DNA from: Locusta migratoria
Taxonomy: Eukaryota; Arthropoda; Insecta; Orthoptera; Acrididae
DNA: 64,000 nucleotides
Assembly: GCA_026315105.1 (NCBI GenBank)
Contig: CM048750.1
Coordinates: 165,258,549 to 165,322,548, forward strand
Direction: 5' to 3'
A program made the translations under genes and the position numbers. This document shows positions 20,621-33,275 of this stretch, piece by piece; position 1 is the first letter of the stretch; every line of letters begins with the position of its first letter. The notes under the pieces were generated by a model. The model was not told the origin of the DNA. It searched no databases and worked only from the letters and a program-made list of their open reading frames with translations.

Positions 20621-23250
20621 CTCCTCTCAATGTTATCGTACGATACCGTCTGCGTCGGACCCGGAATCGTGTGGTTCAATAGTGACACATGTTGCGTGTG
20701 AAGTTAGTTAAAAAGAAAATAGCCAGCCTAGGAATCAGTGTAGGACAGTGTCTCGGTGATACTGTGATTAAAACAAGTGATAGATTTCGTTAATTAATAG
20801 ATTTGTATAAGACGTTTCCAGACAGTTCTATAAACAATAGTTTTGTCATTGTATGTTATTTCAATAAATAGATAGACGAATGGTAAAAACTTTTGTATCT
20901 ACATAAAGAAATTAAAATAAATAGCATTGTGTATATGTTAGGCTCATAAACAAGTTGTGTTGACCAGCTAATTGTGTTAATTAACGTAATAGTCAAAATT
21001 TGAGTATTGTAATTCTTTGTACATATTGACTGACGTGAGATTTTGAACCGATTTTACGAATGGCCATGATATTTGATAGTTCCATGTATATTAGGAACAT
21101 GTATGATGTACTCATTAACTGATTAATTGACATTTAACATTGCCGCTTGTTGTAAAACAAAAAGTACCACAATTGTCTTAAAAAGCTGTGTGCCATGTAA
21201 AATTATTATATGTATAGTTTTCATTTTATATTATGATTATTTTTGTGTACATGAAATGTTTTCTTTGTGTGTTTGTTAATTGTAAATTAGTATATTCAAT
21301 TGTTATGAACAATGCATAATGTAAGGTCATTATTGCTGATGTTATATATTTACCTCACCGCCTTGCGTGGAGGAGTTCGAGTTTTGGCTTTTCTAAAGTG
21401 CACTGGAAGCTATGTCAGTCTGTGTTTTGAAATGGAAGTACTACCAGCTAAGTTCTGGAAATTTGTATATGTTTTGAACTTGTAATGTTTTGGTGGAGAA
21501 GCAGTTTGATAGCAAATTAAAGAAGAAGTGAAAAATTGTACCTACGAGTATTTATTTCTACCACGACGCCCCAGGAGAATAATGTTGCAGCGAGCAGAAC
21601 CCCCATGCATCGTAATGTTGCAAAGCTAAGTATCTTGTTTGGAAGTGGTAGAATGAACTGTAATTACTTAATAATATCATTAAAACATTTCAAAGTCAAG
21701 TGTGAAAAATATCATCAAACTGAGAACATAACTGTAGATTTGTATGCAATACAAACACACGGCACTCCTTTATACACAAATATTTATATTTTAATACACA
21801 TATCGTAAACTGAAAATTAATTTGCATATTTATCTGGTCTGTAGAATGCATTAACTTTTATTTATGGCCCTTGTTTTTAAATATTCATTTTGCCGCTTGA
21901 GCATTCACTATCCTTGTCTGTTTCGATCCCAGTGAACTGTTCATTTTCCTGTATTACATGTTCCCCATCATACCCCAACCGCATTTCAATTATCCCCTCA
22001 GTCAGCTCCTATGATACTTTGGCTATCTTTAAAGCATTTGACAGAAACAGTACAACAGCATGCGGAAAGTGTAAACCTTTCACGGGCAGAAATGTCACAG
22101 TTACAGCCAGTCAGCAGTGAGGCAAGAGTGATTCGGACATTCAAGAAAGAAACGATCTCCCTTGAAAATGCCTTCCGCATATGGGGACGAAACTTTTGAT
22201 TTCCATTGCAGAAAGAAATAAAGGATATTTGCTTACTTGGAAAGTGATATAGTTAAAGAAAGAAAACTTACACCTTGCCCATTGTGCACATGCAAGACAA
22301 CACGAACAGGAAGCGAAACTGAAATGTGATTAACTATTTATATGTACAATATTCAGTTAAAGTTAAAAATATTGTATTATCATTTAAACAATACACTACT
22401 AAAGATAAATATCACTAGATAGGCGTAATATATACTGCATTAATGAATAACAATATCTGCTGCAGAAGCTAGGCGTTATGAAAAGTTTATGATGAGCAAC
22501 TCAGGAATATGACACCTAATATGCGCGACCTTAGGTATTAACGTTGGAACCAAAACTTTGGTCATGTATTTCCATTTAATCTTGCAGGATCGATCTTAAG
22601 GATCCGTCGGATCCTACATAGGTTCTTACTCTGCTTGCTGTTCTTTCATCTCACTTGGCATTTTGTATTGCAATTTAAAATTCGTTTTAAGTTTGACACA
22701 CTCAATCACAAAATAGTTTGTTACAACGGTGATTCACTCTTGAAAACATTAAATGGGAAAACAAATTACTGTTAATCATAAAGAGGAAACACCGAAGGTG
22801 GCAGGAGTTAAATTATGAAATTAAATATTCAAAAATTGCGGTAATGTGAGAGAGCACGAAGGAGATGCTTACATCATTACTTTTCCAAACAGAAGAGAAG
22901 AACAGAAGATACCCAGGTAGCTGGTACAGATCATTTACAGACAAATACTCATATTTCTGACAGACAAGTGACAGTGCAGTGTCGTATCCTTGATTAAGGG
23001 GATACAGTGTGTGTATTTCAGTAAGAGACTTACATTAGAAAGTAAGGAAGTAATTTTAGTACGCGTACACTCTCTTACAAAAGAAGAACTTCAGTGGTTG
23101 AGAGGCTATAAAAATGGAGTAAAATTTACAAAGAGTTTCCAGTAATAACCCAAATACAAATAAGTCGTTCCACCCCTTCTCGCGTAAGCGAATGCAGAGA
23201 TTCGACTCTGATTGGTGACAAAGAGCCTTTGTATGATCTCCTGAGGCATG
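20621..23250. other. Anonymous AT-rich DNA
   Basis: No recognised gene, repeat end or structured RNA. The open frames at 21536-21808, 21890-22120 and 22011-22199 have no identifiable domains. Confidence 0.45.
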
Positions 23251-23436
23251 TTGTAAGGTCCCTATGGTCCCGACATAATTAATTTTCTATAATATATAGG
23301 CATAATTTAATTTATAGGGTTGTATTATTGATTATTATGAATCTTGTAAGGTCCCTATTGTCCCGACATAATTAGTTTTCTATAACATTTAGGCATAATT
23401 TAATTTATAAGGCTATATTATTGATTATTATTAATT
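23251..23436. repeat. 93-bp tandem duplication
   Basis: Two units (23251-23343; 23344-23436) begin TTGTAAGGTCCCTAT and run through CCCGACATAATTA and GGCATAATTTAATTTATA to TATTATTGATTATTAT. Similarity is high, with scattered substitutions. Confidence 0.9.
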
Positions 23437-23775
23437 CTGTTTGTCATTCTGCATTGTAAATGTGTTATTTATGTAGTGAAGTTTGTGAACTGGCCATATA
23501 TATATATAATAAGTGGCGCAGTAATCTTTGGAAGTTCAATTGAGAGTAAGCGCTCTGACTGCTAGAGAGCAGCCACTTGCCAGTTAGTTGCCAACAGTTG
23601 CTGTTGGAGAAGGTAGTCGTTAAGTATGTATTGCAGCATGCCATTATTGTAATATACATATTTAAGAAACTTTCACACGGTTAAACATTAGGTGTTAAAA
23701 TTGTAAGAGTCTGAATGAAAGTACTTGGTCAACTTGAGCTGTTATTTTTATTGGAGTCGTGAAGACCCGCACAAT
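23252..23775 (+). mobile_element. Possible solo LTR (low confidence)
   Basis: The segment starts TGTAAGG, contains a TATA-rich stretch at 23499-23513 followed by a GC-richer block, and could end at GACCCGCACA near 23772. No convincing target duplication or primer-binding site was found, so this is only a suggestion. Confidence 0.2.
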
Positions 23776-24563
23776 TGTAATACATTATGTTAATTTAATT
23801 TTCTGTAATTTTTTTTCTAATTCATATTTTTAAGAATACATAATTTCTTATCTTAAATTCGCTTTCTGCGCTCTCATTTGGTAGTTAGTTTCCCCTTCCT
23901 TTTATTTTCTTCATTTATGATTATTGTTTAACTTAATTACTACCCACCTATCATTTCTGAAAATTTTATACTGAAGTCTATTGTTATGAACCTGTTGCCG
24001 CGAGCTGCTTGCTGTTTCAAGTTTTGTAATGAGAACATAGGAAGTAAGTCAATTTTTCATGTATCTGTCTAGCAGTGAGATTGTTTCCCCCTTTCATTAT
24101 TCAAGTTAATCAGTTTCGTTGAATGTTTTGGCAGTGTCTCCCGAATGGGCAAATAATTTTATGGGGAACTTTCGGGGAAACAAGAAACGTGGTGAAGTTG
24201 TTGCGGAAAAAAATTCTGTACTGGGGAAATATGGGGTTAAATTTTTATTTTCGGCAATTTCAGTGTTGTGTGGTCATGTTGGTAACGAAATGTTCCATTT
24301 ACGAGAGTAATTAATTTACTGAGCAAAAATGGGGAGATACAAGAATCTGCCAGCCACAGATTGGGGAAAGGATTAATTATTTACTTCATGGTCAACACGA
24401 AAGATTATTCCCCACATTCTATTGCGTTTTCAAAGAGCATTCAATGGTCGTTAAAGCATTAGCACACTACACTGCCACTGCCGTCAGTAAGATTTCACTT
24501 GTGTTTTGTGGCAGATGTATATCAAACGCTGCAAGATGTCACGCCTAACTTTGCTAGTGTACG

Positions 24564-24599
24564 GTAGTTCATAAGTATCTTGTAAGTTTAGGGACCAAC
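24564..24599 (+). mobile_element. SINE fragment inside the hAT element
   Basis: GTAGTTCATAAGTATCTTGT and GTTTAGGGACC match the SINE body. Head and tail are missing. Confidence 0.6.
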
Positions 24600-24614
24600 A
24601 GCAAGTTGGTGATG

Positions 24615-24805
24615 GAGTTTTGTGCCTGCCATTCTCGAATTATAGTGTGGAGAGAGCATTCTCCACAATTAAGGTAATAAAAAACAAACTGAGAAATAGA
24701 ATGCACACATCCATAGCTGATCACATATTCAGAGTGCAGTACAGTTTCAAAAACGAAGGGTGTAATAAATTCGAGCCAAGCACTAAAATACTTATGCAAT
24801 TTTAA
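24615..24805 (+). pseudogene. hAT transposase C-terminal dimerisation domain remnant
   Basis: The frame encodes LPFSNYSVERAFSTIKVIKN followed by KLRNRMHTSIADHIFRVQYS. This fits the hAT C-terminal dimerisation region (S-x-ERxFS...KNKLRNRM pattern). The DDE catalytic core and N-terminal zinc finger are absent. It stops at about 24803. It is not a host gene, because it lies inside matched hAT ends. Confidence 0.82.
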
Positions 24806-25471
24806 TCAGAGGATGTCTATAAAAATCAAAACGATGTTAATGTCATGTCGTTTCTGGCATAATAAATAGGTTATACTGATGTTACTTATATTTCATTTCA
24901 ATATAAATGACAAGAAACAGTGTTGACTTTTGTACAGTAATTACAGTAGATGATACAATTTCATTCATTGTAGCATGTAACTTAATATTTTTGTGATAAT
25001 ATATCAATCTATTGTGATTGTAATGACAATTTATATTTTGTATTGTTAGAAACTTAAGCAATAAAAAAATTAAACCTGCAGCCGGAATTATACTTTTATC
25101 ACTCACTAATAGCTCTCGTATCTATATCTAGTTATACCATCTAATGGTAAATCAGTAGAACAATGAAGAAAGCAAATGTGGCACCCTTGAAGCTGGTTTT
25201 CTATTTTTCTTGCCAGGCTGTATGTTTTCATCGATAAATTAATAATTTTGTTTTATGTACTATAATATCTTATTCATACGATAATTTCATGGCCCTGAAT
25301 ACGTAGTTACACCCCTTCATGTTGCCATTACTGACAATAAATGTTCATTTTAAGAAAAAGGTAGTTTTAATCTGTTTGGGGAAAAGTTGACAAAATAGTG
25401 TCATTTTGGGAAATTTTTCTGTCTGGTATGGGGAAAATTCGAAAACTCAATCTGGAGACACTGCTTTTTGG

Positions 25472-25960
25472 AGTACTTTCGACAGGGCCATGAAATGTAA
25501 TGTTTGCGTTTTCCCCTGTTTCCCGTCCTGGCGTGTCCGTTGCGCATATTAATGTTTTCTAAGACTTATCTCGGTGGTCGTAGTCACCACATTGTTCTTT
25601 TTTTAAAAGTTCAGTTTTGCACGTACGTAATACACAGTATAGGTCAATTTCCATTAACCTTAATTTATTCGGTATACCTTGCAAATTTCCATTAAACTTT
25701 ATTCATTTATTTTCCGGGATACCTTGCAATGTTAGTTCGTAATTGTTACTACTGGTCCTTGATATCCTAGCTCTATCACTGGGATGGAGCTAATGTCCAA
25801 GGTCTCACATGTGGGGTGATGATTATTGAATTATATGAAGTAAAACGGTCGTAATTTCAGTTTGAGTTAAGAGTCTTCAAACAGCACTTATGGCCACTGG
25901 ACATGGTGGGGAAATAGTATGTGCATGCGCACACGACGAAGCCCATACTATTGGATGATA
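25472..25960. other. Anonymous intergenic DNA
   Basis: No feature recognised. Confidence 0.4.
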
Positions 25961-25962
25961 TA

Positions 25963-26145
25963 GATTGAGAAACCCTGAGACGGTTTTTCGTCTCGAATAT
26001 GTCCAAGACATTGAAGACAAACGTGAAGCAATGAATTAAAATTTGTGGTGCGGCCGGGAATCGAACCCGGACCTCTATACTTAGGAGACAGACGTCTTAC
26101 CGTTAGACCACCGCAGCTCTAACGGCTAATGACCCTCACAATAGT
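25963..26145. mobile_element. tRNA-like repeat, copy 1
   Basis: AGATTGAGAAACCCTGAGAC and AAGACAAACGTGAAGCAATG flank a minus-strand tRNA-like segment (26047-26123). The same flank occurs at 26302-26380. Copy 1 has the left flank only. Confidence 0.7.
26047..26123 (-). pseudogene. tRNA-Arg(CCT)-like pseudogene or SINE head
   Basis: The minus strand folds into an almost complete cloverleaf. The acceptor has six of seven pairs (GCTGCGG with CCGCACC), the D stem GTCT/AGAC is perfect, and the anticodon loop CTCCTAA reads CCT. The T arm is CCGGG-TTCGATT-CCCGG. There is one mismatch each in the acceptor and anticodon stems. Because it sits in a repeat with a second copy nearby, it is more likely tRNA-derived repeat than a working gene. 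Confidence 0.55.
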
Positions 26146-26301
26146 CTAAGCACGATTTCCCTCTACGTTACTAATTTTAATTCTGCTTCTGTGTTCTATA
26201 GATGATTGTCCCTACTGCCAAGGCTCTCAATGCAGAGGAGTAGCACCTCGGCAATGGACGTGGTGAAACATTCCTGCTAAGATGATATAAATATAAATAT
26301 A

Positions 26302-26492
26302 GATTGAGAAACCCTGATACTGTTTTTTCGTCTAGAATAGGTCCAAGCCATTAAAGACAAACGATAAGCAATGAATTAAAATTTGTGGCCGGGTCTAACG
26401 GTATGACGTGGCCTAGTAAGCATGGAGGCCCAGGTTCGATTCCCGGTCCCACCACATATTTTAATTCATTGCTTCACGTTTGTCTTTAACTA
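26302..26492. mobile_element. tRNA-like foldback repeat, copy 2
   Basis: Inverted flanks (GACAAACGATAAGCAATGAA at left; TTCATTGCTTCACGTTTGTC at right) enclose a tRNA-like segment at 26383-26455 with B box GGTTCGATTCCCGG. The 5' acceptor half is degraded. The left flank also has the AGATTGAGAAACCCTGA block of copy 1. Confidence 0.75.
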
Positions 26493-26780
26493 TTGGGTGA
26501 GTTCGTCAATAAGCAAAATTGGCGCATTTGAGAGACGGGAAATCTGTATTTCGCATTTGGGAATTATTTTTACCCTAAACAGGTGACTGTTGTGGTGTGC
26601 AGTCACGGAATATTCGGTGTGATATTCCTTGATGCCATTGTGACGACCGAACGACACAAGTACATGCTACCTCCATGTCATTCTCGAGTCCATGTCGTGC
26701 CAGTCTTGTTGTTGTTTCCTGGTATGAGAAATAGGGAAGAACATGCGGATCAGTCTCACTTCCCAAGCGGTTTGGATTAA
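26493..26780 (+). pseudogene. Mariner/IS630-type transposase fragment
   Basis: Plus-strand translation gives VGEFVNKQNWR, then QVTVVVCSHGIFGVIFLDA and IVTTERHKYMLP. This is the order expected around the second catalytic region of IS630/Tc1/mariner transposases (V-x-V-W/V-C-x-x-x-G-I-x-G-x-x-F...T-x-x-x-Y-x-x-M-L). Only about 80 codons are preserved and no TIRs were identified. The match is by eye and moderate. Confidence 0.5.
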
Positions 26781-28280
26781 ACGCAGATTACGGACTTCCA
26801 GTGAAGGCAACATTTAGCGCCCATCAGTCTCACTAAACACATGTGAGCGTCGAGGGTTCTGGTCATTCACAGCAAATGAAAACGACTGACCTTTAATAGC
26901 AATGTCCACTTTCTGTAGATAAATGCTAACTAATTTCGTCAGTACAAACGTTTACTGAATAATTTGTAACGATGCAATCTTATCAGGATATCGACTTTAA
27001 AATTAGAATAACTTGCATCCGAGATATGAACTAAGAAGACGCACTTTTACTTGTGGGATAATCTCAGTCACATTAATTGTGAAGGGGATTGTTGTGAAAT
27101 GTTCACAACACAGACACACTGCACTAGCGAAAGACTCGTTAAAGCGTTGAAGTGAAAATTAGGTACTCGCTAAAAGACATTAATTGTGAAAGAGACTGTG
27201 CTGACATTCTTCACAACAATGCAGCAATATGCGACGTAAAGGTCAGTATAAAGGTGTTGGACCATTATAAGAAAAACTGAAATAAAGTGTGAACTGCAGT
27301 GTTAGTGATACAGATTTTGTCTGAAGTATTCACAACTTGCACCTGAGAGAAACAATTTAAAAATAAATAAAGGCGCTTGATTAAAAATTATGAAATGCAC
27401 ATCAGCGATCGCAAAACTGTTAATCCATAAACAGTGTGTCTTCCACCTGTTTAACGGAGGAGTAAGAGAATCATATATATACTATTTTTCTCATAGGTGT
27501 GGATACGCCATATCTTCTATATTACTTACCCAAAATGAATAATTGAGGCATCATTTTCAAGGTTTCGTTCTCCATTAATTACTAAAAATACACGGATAAA
27601 GTTATTGTTTTCATAAAAAATTTAATGATGAAAAAATTTTCACTGTTCGCACAATCTAAGTTGTTACCCAACGAACGATCGTAAATGGGACATGAATTTA
27701 CGGTTGCTCCCATCCGCCACCGTGCCGAGTAATAAATTAGATTGCGTAGCCGATATAAAAGCAATGTAGAAGGTACCATCTATTGACAATCTGTTTGACT
27801 AACATGAACGACACCTCTTTCAGTAATTTAGATTCTTTATGCAGGTCAATGAGTTTCTTTGATGAAAGCATAGTTTGTTACAGGATTTCGGTTATACACG
27901 TCAACGTAACGAAGAAAAATACACAAATAATTTAATTTAACTAACAGGCACGACAGCTCTTGCAGTTGTTTATCACGAGATTTCTGTTTCACATCGATGC
28001 TAATCAGGGGTTAATTAATGGTGCAAGATGAATGGTGACTCATTTAGGCGAGTACATCGTCAATGCTAAATCGACTCCGGTAAAACTGTGCTAATACCCC
28101 GCATTAACCTCACACCTTCTGATCCAAGAATGACTTTCCAACTGATAGAAGACAATTCCCAATAAAAGTAACTTTCGCTGTGACTATGAAAAAGCACAAG
28201 GTCAGACGATTCAAATGACAAGATTATGTTTACCAGAATTTCGAAAAATACCCCATCATGTGTCTTAAATTCCAACCAAA
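26781..28280. other. Anonymous AT-rich DNA
   Basis: A short direct repeat (ACATTAATTGTGAA) occurs near 27072 and 27178 (about 106 bp apart). No other structure recognised. Confidence 0.4.
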
Positions 28281-28309
28281 TATGCAAATATCATTTTTTG
28301 TAATTCTGG

Positions 28310-29050
28310 GCTCAAAATTGGTTTAGTAGCAACGTATCTCCTAAAAATGTTTCATCCCCTATTTCACCCCCTAAATGAATTTCTGAAAATACCGAAACAC
28401 GGATCTTTTTAATTTTGACCAAGAAAACAAACCACATTATGTAAATAGGAAAAGATTTTCGAAAACCAACCCCTCTCCAATTTAACCCCCTTGATGATTG
28501 AATTTCCAAAAATACGGTAACACGTACTTTTTAAATTCTAACGAATAATATAAACACCACTTTAGCAGCACTAGCTTCAAAATTGTCTTGACAACTATGT
28601 GTTTTCGAAAAGTTGTTGAATTTCCAAAAATACCGAAACTCGTGTCTTTTTAATCCTGATCAAGAGTCAATATCCTAAGTTTCGTAGTTGTAGTTTAAAA
28701 TTTGAGTGAACAGCAACTTTTTTTGAAAATCACTTTTTGCGTCCCCTATTTCACCTCCTTATTGGTAAATTCAAAAAATTCCGAAATACGTGTCTTTTAT
28801 ATTCGAACCCTGAATTAAAATCCGAAATGTTGTAGTTATACCTTCCAAATTGCCTAAATAGCAACTTATTAAAAAAAAAACGTTTCATCCCCTATTTCAC
28901 CCCCTTTGCGGACGAAATATCGAAAAACCGCTTCTTAATTGACGCCTACACAGTAAGATCAACAAATTTCAGGTTTCTGTTTTCAGTGATTTGGGCAGGG
29001 CGATGATGAGTCAGTCAGTCAGTCGGAACATTGCCTTTTATATATAGAGA
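28310..29050. repeat. Degenerate tandem repeat family ending in (TCAG)n
   Basis: Phrases resembling CCCCTATTTCACCCCCT, followed by an AAATACCGAAAC-type phrase and TTTTTAAT, recur near 28360, 28475, 28630, 28750 and 28890. The block ends with GAGTCAGTCAGTCAGTCGG near 29011 and TTTATATATAGAGA. Non-coding. Such blocks are dispersed in arthropod genomes, but I cannot name the family. Confidence 0.6.
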
Positions 29051-29690
29051 AGAAGATTATATTTTTATAAAATATACACGAAATTAAATAATTAGCTTTC
29101 TCTAATTCACATAAGCATTATTCTGAAATTTACGGACTTATTTAAATTTTATTATTGTATGCTACACATTTGAAAATTTCAAGTCATAATAAAATGAAAA
29201 TCGGGATACGATACTTTTAGCATCCAGTTAGCAATGAGGATGCAATTAACGTAAATTAAAGTAATAGCTTGCTTCTGAAATTTGGTACGGAGTGTAAACG
29301 TTTTCACATCACACACTGTGTCCGATAGTGTTTCATGTACCGTTTTCAATTATTTAAGAATAACAATTTTGTATTTAGTTAGGGATGCGTGTTATGCGTG
29401 GCCCGAGACAGTTATTAACCCTTAGATCACACTGGTCAAAACATTTAGGGGATCAGTTGGGATATCAGCGTTCTGAAGTATTGTCATCGGCAGGTAGAAA
29501 TAATATGGTTTGGCGTCTTTCTGTTGGTAATACAGAATGGAGACAGTAAAATTATGGCAACCAGGATGTTGGTAATAACAGAAAGTTGCTGCAGAGGGAA
29601 TCGGTGTTGACTTGGTTTTTCTCTACCAAACGAATTACACGAGCAGTTGGGTTCAGATAGTGTAGTGATCACGTAATTCACTGCAGCAGC
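29051..29690. other. Anonymous intergenic DNA
   Basis: Nothing recognised. Confidence 0.4.
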
Positions 29691-29694
29691 AACG

Positions 29695-30560
29695 TAACTT
29701 TCCCGAAGCTATGGAATGGCCAGCCATAGGTGGGTTGAAAGTGAAACAGAGATAGAGGGAGGTGGCTGCAGCTATTGGAGTGTCCCAAAGTGTAATTTAC
29801 AGGACCAGGACGCGATTTCAAGCAACAGGACCGTTAAAAGAACTTAGAGCCAAGGTAGTCAAGGGGTAATATCAGCAAGAGATAACCAATTCCTCCTATT
29901 AACATCCCGTACTGACAGGACATAGAATGCAACTCGGCTGCAACATACCCTGTAGGCAATGTCAACACAAACAGTCCGAAATCGCCTTCGGGTATGTGGC
30001 CACTGCACGCGTACGTCTATGGTGTGTGTTCCATTAAGACCACGACAGCGTTTAGCCCGCAGAAACTGGAGTAACATTAGCATTGGAGTCGTAATGAATG
30101 GCGCTGGGTTCTATTCACAGATGAGCCAAGATCAGGTGTTCATCCGGATAATCGTCGTTCCCTCATCTGCAGAGAATGTGGAACTCGGAACAATCCTGCT
30201 TATGTATAGGAAATATATCATGGCTGTGGACTAATGATGTGTCCAGGAGTCAGTAATGGCGGACTTATGGATCTCTATGTCTGTCAGAATGGCGCGTTGG
30301 CTGCTTAGAGATACAGTGACGAGATCCGTGGACCTTTTGTTGTGCCCTACGCTGGTGCCCTAGGAGATGGGTTCCTTCTGGTGGACGATAACGCTCATCC
30401 CCACAGAGTTGCAATGGTGCACAACGTGCTTGAAGCTGAGAGAATAGAACGAATGGAGCGGCCAGTTTCTTCACCGGATCTAAAACCGATTGAGCATGAC
30501 TGGGACGCCATACCACGCAGGTGTGTTGCTGGCCGTCCGAGGTTATCACAAACCATATTG
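29695..30560 (+). pseudogene. Tc1-like transposase pseudogene
   Basis: The plus strand carries an N-terminal HTH remnant (EVAAAIGVSQSVIYRTRTRF near 29756-29815) and a second HTH-like part (MSTQTVRNRLR at 29959). The first catalytic Asp context (WVLFTDEPR near 30100-30125) and the second (FLLVDDNAHPHRVAMV near 30373-30420) are visible. The glutamate region SPDLKPIEHDWDAI lies near 30470-30510, so the DDE signature order is complete. Frames shift and an in-frame stop separates the blocks. TIRs were not located. Confidence 0.87.
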
Positions 30561-31715
30561 TATCACAAATTACTACACCAATACCTCAATAAAATACTTT
30601 ACCATATTTTGTATGATATCTCATCTGATGCCCTAATTGTTTTGATACATTTAATGTCTCGAATTTGTTCGCCTTCTGCTCTAATGCCTAACATTGATAT
30701 ACTACTATGTACTTTGTGTTCTGTTAATATTACAATATCGTACGCATGAAACTACGTATCTGTTGTGTGCCTGAATAAAAACAGTCAGTCTAAAGAAAAA
30801 AACTTTTCGTTGGAACGACTGGCAACCTTATAAGATTGTGACTTCTCATCTCTGTATACACACTGCTCGAAAGAAAAACTTGAACACTAGAGTTTTGTAA
30901 TTGACTCTCAGTGAATATGGAGCACATCAATATCTCAAGCGGAACACAGGTTCCATCAGTCGAGCAATGTTGTAGCTTCCACGGTCAAACATTACATTAT
31001 GACGTCACATTATACTTCCTGATTGTCATTTTATATGCGAAAGTTGCTGTCTAATTTAATGACAATACAGCTGTGTGACAATGTATTAGTTTCTTGAAAT
31101 TCTGAAAACTCTAAGGACTTCTCCTAGTACCGACTAGAGCCGAAGATGATGTGAATGGAGGGTATAAGATAGGGCAGCTGGGAAGGAAAGATTCTTTACA
31201 AATACTGTAAAAAACATACACATGAAACAGTAATACATCCTGCAGTAATGTACATCGTTCTAATTTCTCGAACATTGATCCGTGCCCCATTGGGACCAAA
31301 TCGACTAGCTCCTCATAAATTTTCACAATTATGTTTTCCATTCCACTATGTTTTGTTTGGAACTTACTTAAGATAGTTCAATATTCGGAAGTAAAATATG
31401 TTTACCAGCTGTAACTGACACTGTTCCAGTGGCAGGTAGCGTTAGCGATGACGCCTCTTGTGAACGTATCTAAGTGCCAATTAACTACGCTGGAAATTTC
31501 GTCCAATTTTTGAAATTCCTTTATAACTAAATGTAAATGTATGTTCAGTGAGGGAAACATGCAATAGAGCGTTAATTAAGAAATACTTTTCCATTAACCA
31601 AGTGATGTTCTCTCCTGGAATTTCTCCCCAAATTTTCCATGTTATTAATCTCTTCTCTCAACTGACGATTTCCGTTGCAATTGTATACGTAGTTGTTCTC
31701 AAATAGATCAGATTA
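30561..31715. other. Anonymous intergenic DNA
   Basis: No recognised coding or repeat structure. Confidence 0.4.
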
Positions 31716-31719
31716 ACGA

Positions 31720-31900
31720 GATCGGTGGCACAGTGATAATGTCCTCGATTCGAAAGGAAGGTAGCTGGCCGCGTGGGAGTAGCCTCGGGCATGGATGTGT
31801 GTGTGATCCTCAGATTAGTTTAACTTAGTTTAAGTAGTTTGTAAGACTAAGGACTGATGACATAACGTAGTTTGGTCCCATAGAATTACCAACATTTGAT
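31720..31900 (+). mobile_element. tRNA-derived SINE, plus, head degraded
   Basis: The body GCATGGATGTGTGTGTGATC, TTTAAGTAGTTTGTAAG, AAGGACTGATGACATAACG and tail ACCAACATTTG are clear. The B box is replaced by unrelated sequence. Confidence 0.8.
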
Positions 31901-32980
31901 TTGATTTTTTTGAATGTAGTTGAAATGCCTACCCGCCATCCATATTTCGGTTTACCATGGCTTCCCAAGCATCTTACGGCAAATGTTGGGGTGATTCCTT
32001 TGGAAATGATTGTGTGATTTACTTTCCCGTCGAGCTCCTGCTAGATCTTTCATTGCCGATGGAACTCTGATTTTCATTATCTTAGTGCTTTCCTCTCGAC
32101 GTAAGTGTTGGTAAGCGTTGGTTTAAATAATTTCTTGGTGATAGATCACTGACATCATTGTCCTGAACATCTTATCATATGTATGTTACAAAATAAAAGT
32201 TTCTGTTCTTTTTTTATAGTTTCATATATAAAAACACTGTAAAAATGAAGGGCTTGATTTGCGCTTCCTTCGCAACGCAGCACTTAAAGTGGAACACATC
32301 AGCCGGCCAAATCTTCGTCGTACAGCAGGTTGTTATTTATGGACCATCCACTCGTTCGCTCTCGATCAATTACGACCTGTTTGCTCAGCCCTGTGTGGAC
32401 AGCCATAAAAATTCTATTACAGTGTGAAAACATTCCGCAGAAATCGATTCGATACCATCTCTGGTCAGTGAGAAAATAATACAGCAAATTCCATATGTAG
32501 GTGAGCACGTATTTTATATTGAGAATTGCACATCAGGAAGGAAATACTGATTGCCTCATTTTAAGGGAATTTTTTGATAACACTGGTTAAATTTTCATAA
32601 AAGACGGAAAGAAAGATTTTCGCTGTGCATCGCTCGACGCTCAGGAACATCGGAGACATTTACATTACATCACACTCCGCGAACTTCTGTAGATTACCTT
32701 GTACTACTGCCAGTTATTTCCTTACTGGTTGAAAAATCGGTGTTGCCCGGAATCAGCAATATCTGCTACACAAAGTGTTTCGCCTTGTGCGTTGTAGATA
32801 CACCGAATGCAAGGCGCATGTGAAACATGAATAATTTTAAATCGAAAGCATATACTATAAAAATGGGGATTCGGGATTTTGATTCTGAATTTGGGGCATG
32901 AACACTAATTTCAAACGAAAAGTTTGCATCATAGATTTTGCTTTGATTATTCTTTAAATTTTAAAATACAAGGGATAAAA
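31901..32980. other. Anonymous AT-rich DNA
   Basis: Nothing recognised before the foldback repeat. Confidence 0.4.
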
Positions 32981-33006
32981 ATTCAGCCCTCAGTCGCAAA
33001 TTATTT

Positions 33007-33044
33007 AATCTGGTTTCGGCAATAACTACGATTGCCTTCATCAG
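33007..33044 (-). ncRNA. Hammerhead-like motif, left arm of copy 3
   Basis: Minus strand: CTGATGA, stem II GGCAAT...ATTGCC (the loop differs from copy 2), GAAAC-CAG-ATT. The final triplet is ATT, not GTT, so the stem III pair is lost. Confidence 0.45.
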
Positions 33045-33237
33045 TAATTGTAAATTAAAACAAGTCACATACCAGTTACAACTCAGCTGTAAAGCTTACT
33101 CGCAGGCGTGCAGCCCATAGTGGCTAGCTCTTTCTAAAGAAATAAATAAATAAAAATAAAATAAAATTTTGTGACTCAAGTTTTAAGCTTTACAGCTGAG
33201 TTGTAACTTTTATGTGATGTGTTTTAATTTATAATTT

Positions 33238-33275
33238 CTGATGAAGGCAATCGTAGTTATTGCCGAAACCAGGTT
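33238..33275 (+). ncRNA. Hammerhead-like motif, right arm of copy 3
   Basis: Plus strand: intact CTGATGA, six-pair stem II and GAAAC-CAG-GTT. Flanks do not pair well as stem I. Confidence 0.5.

Larger units (their letters stand above)
24124..25471 (+). mobile_element. hAT-type DNA transposon with TIRs and imperfect 8-bp TSD
   Basis: The left end CAGTGTCTCC (24132-24141) and right end GGAGACACTG (25454-25463) are perfect inverted 10-mers with the hAT-like CAGTG start. Flanking octamers TGTTTTGG and CTTTTTGG agree at 6 of 8 bases. Subterminal GGGGAAA motifs recur on both sides. The body is about 1.33 kb, far shorter than an autonomous hAT (2.5-5 kb), so it is internally deleted. It holds a hAT C-terminal coding remnant and a SINE fragment. 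Confidence 0.8.

Noticed and set aside
23252..23775. Confident solo LTR
   Set aside because: No matching 4-6 bp flanks and no second copy in the window; kept only as a low-confidence note.
26047..26123. Functional tRNA-Arg gene
   Set aside because: There are mismatches in the acceptor and anticodon stems, and the same flanks recur in a neighbouring repeat, so it is treated as tRNA-derived repeat.
28310..29050. CRISPR-like array
   Set aside because: Repeat phrases are degenerate and irregularly spaced, and the genome is clearly eukaryotic.
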